From Tigriopus japonicus (taxonomy: Eukaryota; Arthropoda; Copepoda; Harpacticoida; Harpacticidae), in assembly GCA_010645155.1 (NCBI GenBank), contig CM021321.1, positions 2,487,942 to 2,551,941 on the forward strand: 64,000 nucleotides of DNA, read 5' to 3'. Made by a program: the position numbers and the translations under genes. Of the stretch, positions 60,461 through 64,000 are shown piece after piece. Numbering within the stretch: the first letter of the stretch is position 1; the number at the start of each line of letters is the position of its first letter. The notes under the pieces were generated by a model that saw only the letters and a program-made list of their open reading frames with translations, searched no databases and was not told where the DNA came from.

Positions 60461-62143
60461 AGGGGAGTGAACCCGACAAGCGAGATCCATACAAAGCATA
60501 CAACGATGACGGGGAATATGCGCCTCCAAGTCCGGCCAAGGTCGTAGCCAAGTGGGGCGGAGGCATACCAAGTCCTCCCAAGCCTCCTAGACCCGGAGGT
60601 AAACCACCAGGCATGCCACCTGGCTTGGCATAAGGATGAAACCGACTGGCAGCGGCCAAAGAGCTCAAGGCCGATCCGCCTCCTCCATAAGTACGGTGAA
60701 GGCCAGCTGCAGCCGCAGCCGCGGCAGAGGCTCCTCCGCCGGCACTAAATAGACCAGGTGGGTAGAGGGAATGGTTTGAGAGGAGGGAAGAGGCAGCTGA
60801 GTCAGATGTTGACAGATTAGTATGGGTGCGAAGATGTTGAAGCAACTCCTCAGCCGAGGAATGCCTCTTGCCACAATATCCCTCTCGTCCATTCATCCAG
60901 TTGCATATGTATGGACCGGCTTGGCTTCCATTGTGACTGGAGGCCGTTGAGGTGGCCACTGCAGCAGCCACTGCGGCAGCCGCAGCCACTGAGGCTGATG
61001 TGGTGGTGGGAGGCATTCCAGGAAGGCCAGTCAAGCCCAACTTGTGGGCGTACAGGAGTTCTGCGTAACCCGGTGGCAAACCACCGGTGGCTGTTAAAGA
61101 TGCCAATTGAGCATTATATACTGCCGTTGGACACGAGGGATCCCTGCAGTAGGGATCTCTACACACAGACAGACTAGACGATGGTGTCAAACCCGGCATA
61201 CCAAAGGGCGGTCGGAATGCAGGGTTACTTGGGTCCAAAGGTGAACGATAGGCCGCCAGAGGATCCTTGGCTCCAGCCAAAACCTCCATTCCACTTCTAA
61301 TCACAGGTGCTGTTGTTGTTTCACTAGAGGCGGCACTGCTACTCCGTGGTGCACTGCTCATGGGGGGAGTTACAGCTGAGGAGCCGTTCTTTGGTGAGGG
61401 TGATTTGCCATTGGCGCTGCCATTGCTAGTAATCTTTGGTGAGGACGAGCTCTTGGGTGAGAGGCTCACCACTGAACTGGGTTTGCTTGGAGGCTTGCCA
61501 TTGTGGTCCAAGCCCGTCTCGTAGGGCTTGAAACTGACGGGCTTGTTGTCAGATACAATTAGGTTGGGACTTCGTCCTGACTTGTTGCCGCCTTTCAAGT
61601 TGGAGGCATCCCCTCCACCCGAAGAGCTTCCACTCTTCTCTTGCAAAAGCTTGTTGCTGCCCGTGTCAGCTCCAATTTGAGAGCACGTCTGGGCAAGGAG
61701 CTGAAGCGGGGATTTTCCTGATTTGTCCTGGAAATGACATAAACCTTGACATGAGTATAAAAAGCCAGAAGAACGAATGTCATCCAACAACATCTAGGAC
61801 CATAGAGTACAAAGAAGATAGGAAGGAGAAAACGGAAACAGAAAGACCGTCGTCACTCTACGCAGTTACAATACACTGGGCTAATCTACGGAATACTACA
61901 CATGTTGGAACTTCTAAAATAGGCTCGACTAACGAGCTTACTTACCCCTGAGGTAGGTGGCAAAGGGGCCAAGTATTCGGGAGTTATGTAACGATCGGCC
62001 ATGGCCGCAAATAAAGCGTTGGCCACGGGGCTAGTGCTCGTGCTACTTGTTGAACCACCCGCAGAAGCGGTGGAGGCAGGGCGATATCCCAAGGGAGGAG
62101 AACCAGAATGTGACACCTGTTCCAGAATCGTCATTTGCCCCAC
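60459..62143 (-). CDS. noc: noc/elbow (ZNF503/ZNF703) NET-family zinc-finger protein, two exons
   Basis: Exon 1 is 62143-61946 (66 codons) and exon 2 is 61727-60459, giving 488 aa. The 218-bp intron has donor GGG|GTAAGTAAG and acceptor TTTCCAG|GAC, phase 0. Seen in order: YITPEYLAPLP at the end of exon 1; SPLQLLAQTCSQIGAD (72-87), the family's hallmark block; FKPY (132-135), known as the Groucho-binding motif; long Ser/Pro low complexity; CRDPYCRDPSC (255-265), like the Buttonhead-type Cys box; poly-Ala runs; one C2H2 finger with Cys341, Cys351, His364, His368 and the core SSAEELLQHLRTHT; and a Gly/Pro/Ala-rich tail with RFHPYAK. Family role: nuclear transcriptional co-repressor in appendage, eye and tracheal patterning in flies. 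Met at 62143 is the first in frame; Met4 (62134) is a possible alternative. Drosophila has two paralogues (noc, elB), and I cannot tell which this is, so the symbol is provisional. Confidence 0.93.
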
Positions 62144-62467
62144 TTGATGTGATCACACTTGGGCCAGTGTGATTCGTCTGGGTCGGATCAAACTCGAATT
62201 GATTGCAACTGGGACGAAACGAACGCTAATAACGACGGATATAACTCTTTCTGCGGAGTAACGTCTCACAATATTGGCACGATCACTTTGCGACTTGCTT
62301 CTCCCACAAGTTAGTTTCCTTCACTGACGTTCTTCACATGCTTGAGCTCGCCCGATCCAAGTCCCATAATCCTGGGACCCTTGATGCACGAGGAAGACTC
62401 CTCGGGTACACCAAGAGCCAAAGTACTACACACGCACGCATGGACCGAACCACCCGCTGAACGGAGC

Positions 62468-62502
62468 GCGTGTGAGTGTGTACGTGTGTGCGTGCGTGCG
62501 TG
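62468..62502 (+). repeat. GT/GC alternating purine-pyrimidine tract
   Basis: Alternating GTGTG, GTACGTGTG and GCGTGCGTGC sequence, 325-360 bp upstream of the noc-family start codon. Such tracts can adopt Z-DNA. Confidence 0.75.
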
Positions 62503-63892
62503 AAGGTGCGGAAATGAATGTCAGACCGTGAATCAGGCAACGATTTGCCGGTGAACGATCAGACATGAGGTGCTGGATGGACTCTGGAAGGGCTAAGCCG
62601 TTGAGAGAATAGTCGAGGTGCTGCTCTATTCTTCGTTGTCCGTTTGAATGACTTGTAAAGTCGGAGAAGCAGAATGGAACAACGAGAGAGGCGTGCGCGA
62701 AGCCAAAAGGGGTTTTTGCCATTCGCGCAAAGCTGTAGAAGCTAAGGGAAGGACTGGCTGTGTGGTTGGTTGGCTGTTTGGTTAGTTGGAGCACCAGGAA
62801 AGGAGACTCGGATTTATTGTCCTCATTTTTTGTGCCCTCTCTTTCACTTTAAGATTGGATAGTAACTACAATTAATGAGCTTAAAGATTACCTGCGTGAC
62901 GCTTCAGTCATTACTTATTTCGTACCTCGCTCGTCTAGAGCAATCAAAGTGCAAATCTAGTAAGAAATTGTTCTTCACGATCCCACTCTCAATGACCTGT
63001 TTACATTTCCATTTGCCGCCAAGTTCTGCACAGAGATCCCAAGATCCCAAGGATGATGATGGTGTTGTGTTGCTTTGTCACATTAAATAAACCATGATCC
63101 TTCCGTTGATAAGCATTGACAGGCCAACGAGACAGCCTCTGACATTCCACCGCCACCAAATGGGATTCACTTGGCTTGGCTGACATGTTTCAGAGTGAGC
63201 ATTTAAGAGATGTCAAATAATTCTTGTGAAATATTCAAACAATCTTTCACTTTCGCCAATGAACGGGGTAGAAGAGTAAGTGACAGAAGGCTATAAGGCT
63301 GTGAATCGAGTGAGTCCACACTTACGTACATATTGCTCGTCCAAGTGACGGGGTCGTTCCAAGTGGGCCATTCCGTCAGTCAGTGAGCAGCAATCGAGTT
63401 GTCGGTTCGTCTGTAGTTTATGGCCCTTAGCTCCACATGGAAAAAAGCCACAAGTTTAGTGCACTATAAATGTCTTTCATTTGCCCTGTTCAATATTTTT
63501 CTTCACTTCGTCTTCTGTGCTCATTGGACGGGCCAAACACACATTTGTTTCCCATTTCTCATCCCCTGACATTCGCTCCATATACTTCATTCACTTGGCT
63601 GGCATAAGGAAGGTTCCCTGTCACTCTAAATATTAGTTCGGGGTTCGAGCATCGGCCCGGCTCTCTGTGGATCACTTCTTAGAGGATTCGTCTCCTTTGG
63701 GATTCTGAGAGTGAGGCTGGAGGTGAGATGAGAGCTTTCATCTGTGTCTGTTAGGCTGTCAATTTTACAGCTTGTCAACTGTTTTTGTCCTCACTGTCGA
63801 TTCCGGGAGCACTGATGCTCTTCGGCGCTTTGTCAGCGGTGCGAACTGCTCATCAGCCTAAGAAAAAGACAGAAAGACTAGAATGAGAGAAA

Positions 63893-63912
63893 GAGAGAGA
63901 GAGAGAGAGAGA
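63893..63912 (+). repeat. (GA)n microsatellite
   Basis: Ten consecutive GA units. On the noc sense strand this is a CT tract. GA repeats are GAGA-factor targets in flies, which is only suggestive here. Confidence 0.85.
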
Positions 63913-64000
63913 TGAAGTGGGAAGGATGGAACAGAAGAAAAGAAGATTGTCTGTCAACGCCTGTAAAAGATGGAAGTTTTTAACCGAAATGAAACTAATG

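Larger units (their letters stand above)
62144..64000. other. noc-family 5' flank: probable 5' UTR and promoter-proximal DNA
   Basis: No second gene is supported; frames of 60-122 codons here lack motifs. The stretch has a GT/GC-rich simple repeat (62468-62502), a (GA)n run (63893-63912) and several GA-rich patches. I could not place a TATA box or initiator with confidence, and the 5' UTR could extend into further upstream exons. Confidence 0.5.

Noticed and set aside
60911..61524. Open frames on the + strand across noc exon 2
   Set aside because: They are antisense shadows of a GC- and repeat-rich coding exon and lack their own motifs.
61728..61793. Alternative start MLLDDIRSSGFLYS for the noc-family protein
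   Set aside because: This frame extends through the intron and its acceptor (AG at 61729-61728); exon 1 supplies the conserved YITPEYLAPLP block in phase.

Overview
This is eukaryotic, animal nuclear DNA, most likely from an arthropod; a copepod-like crustacean is my guess from overall character, not a proven assignment. The support is a spliced gene with GT-AG introns, a NET-family (noc/elbow) developmental zinc-finger gene, very sparse genes, hAT-type elements with 8-bp target duplications, tRNA-derived SINE-like repeats, many tetranucleotide microsatellites, and a run of N marking a scaffold gap.

Only two protein-coding genes are convincing, one at each end. At the left edge on the + strand (1-1488) is the 3' part of a gene whose product ends in a ZFC3H1/Red1-type CCCH zinc finger, which is known from nuclear RNA surveillance. 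At the right on the - strand (62143-60459) is a complete two-exon noc/elB (ZNF503/ZNF703) family gene with a 218-bp intron, encoding 488 aa. The two genes point toward each other and about 59 kb lies between their coding ends.

That interval is mostly unique-looking non-coding DNA. It carries decayed mobile elements: hAT-like non-autonomous elements at 3825-4977, 7860-8690, 26641-27771 and 33223-33452; tRNA-derived SINE-like copies at 6552-6791 and 37464-37640; tRNA-like relics near 31000 and 47600; and a possible TTAA-flanked element at 32686-33469. It also has an assembly gap (10723-10832) with the same roughly 125-bp sequence on both sides, several strong inverted repeats, a palindrome carrying kappaB-like sites near 37715, and microsatellites concentrated near the noc-family gene. 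A gene desert beside a developmental regulator usually holds enhancers, but that is inference here.

The most distinctive item is the 1131-bp hAT-like element at 26641-27771. It has a perfect 8-bp target duplication and inverted arrays of a 10-bp GTGTCCAAAA minisatellite just inside both ends. I found no CRISPR array, operon, defence locus, intact tRNA or rRNA gene, or intact transposase.
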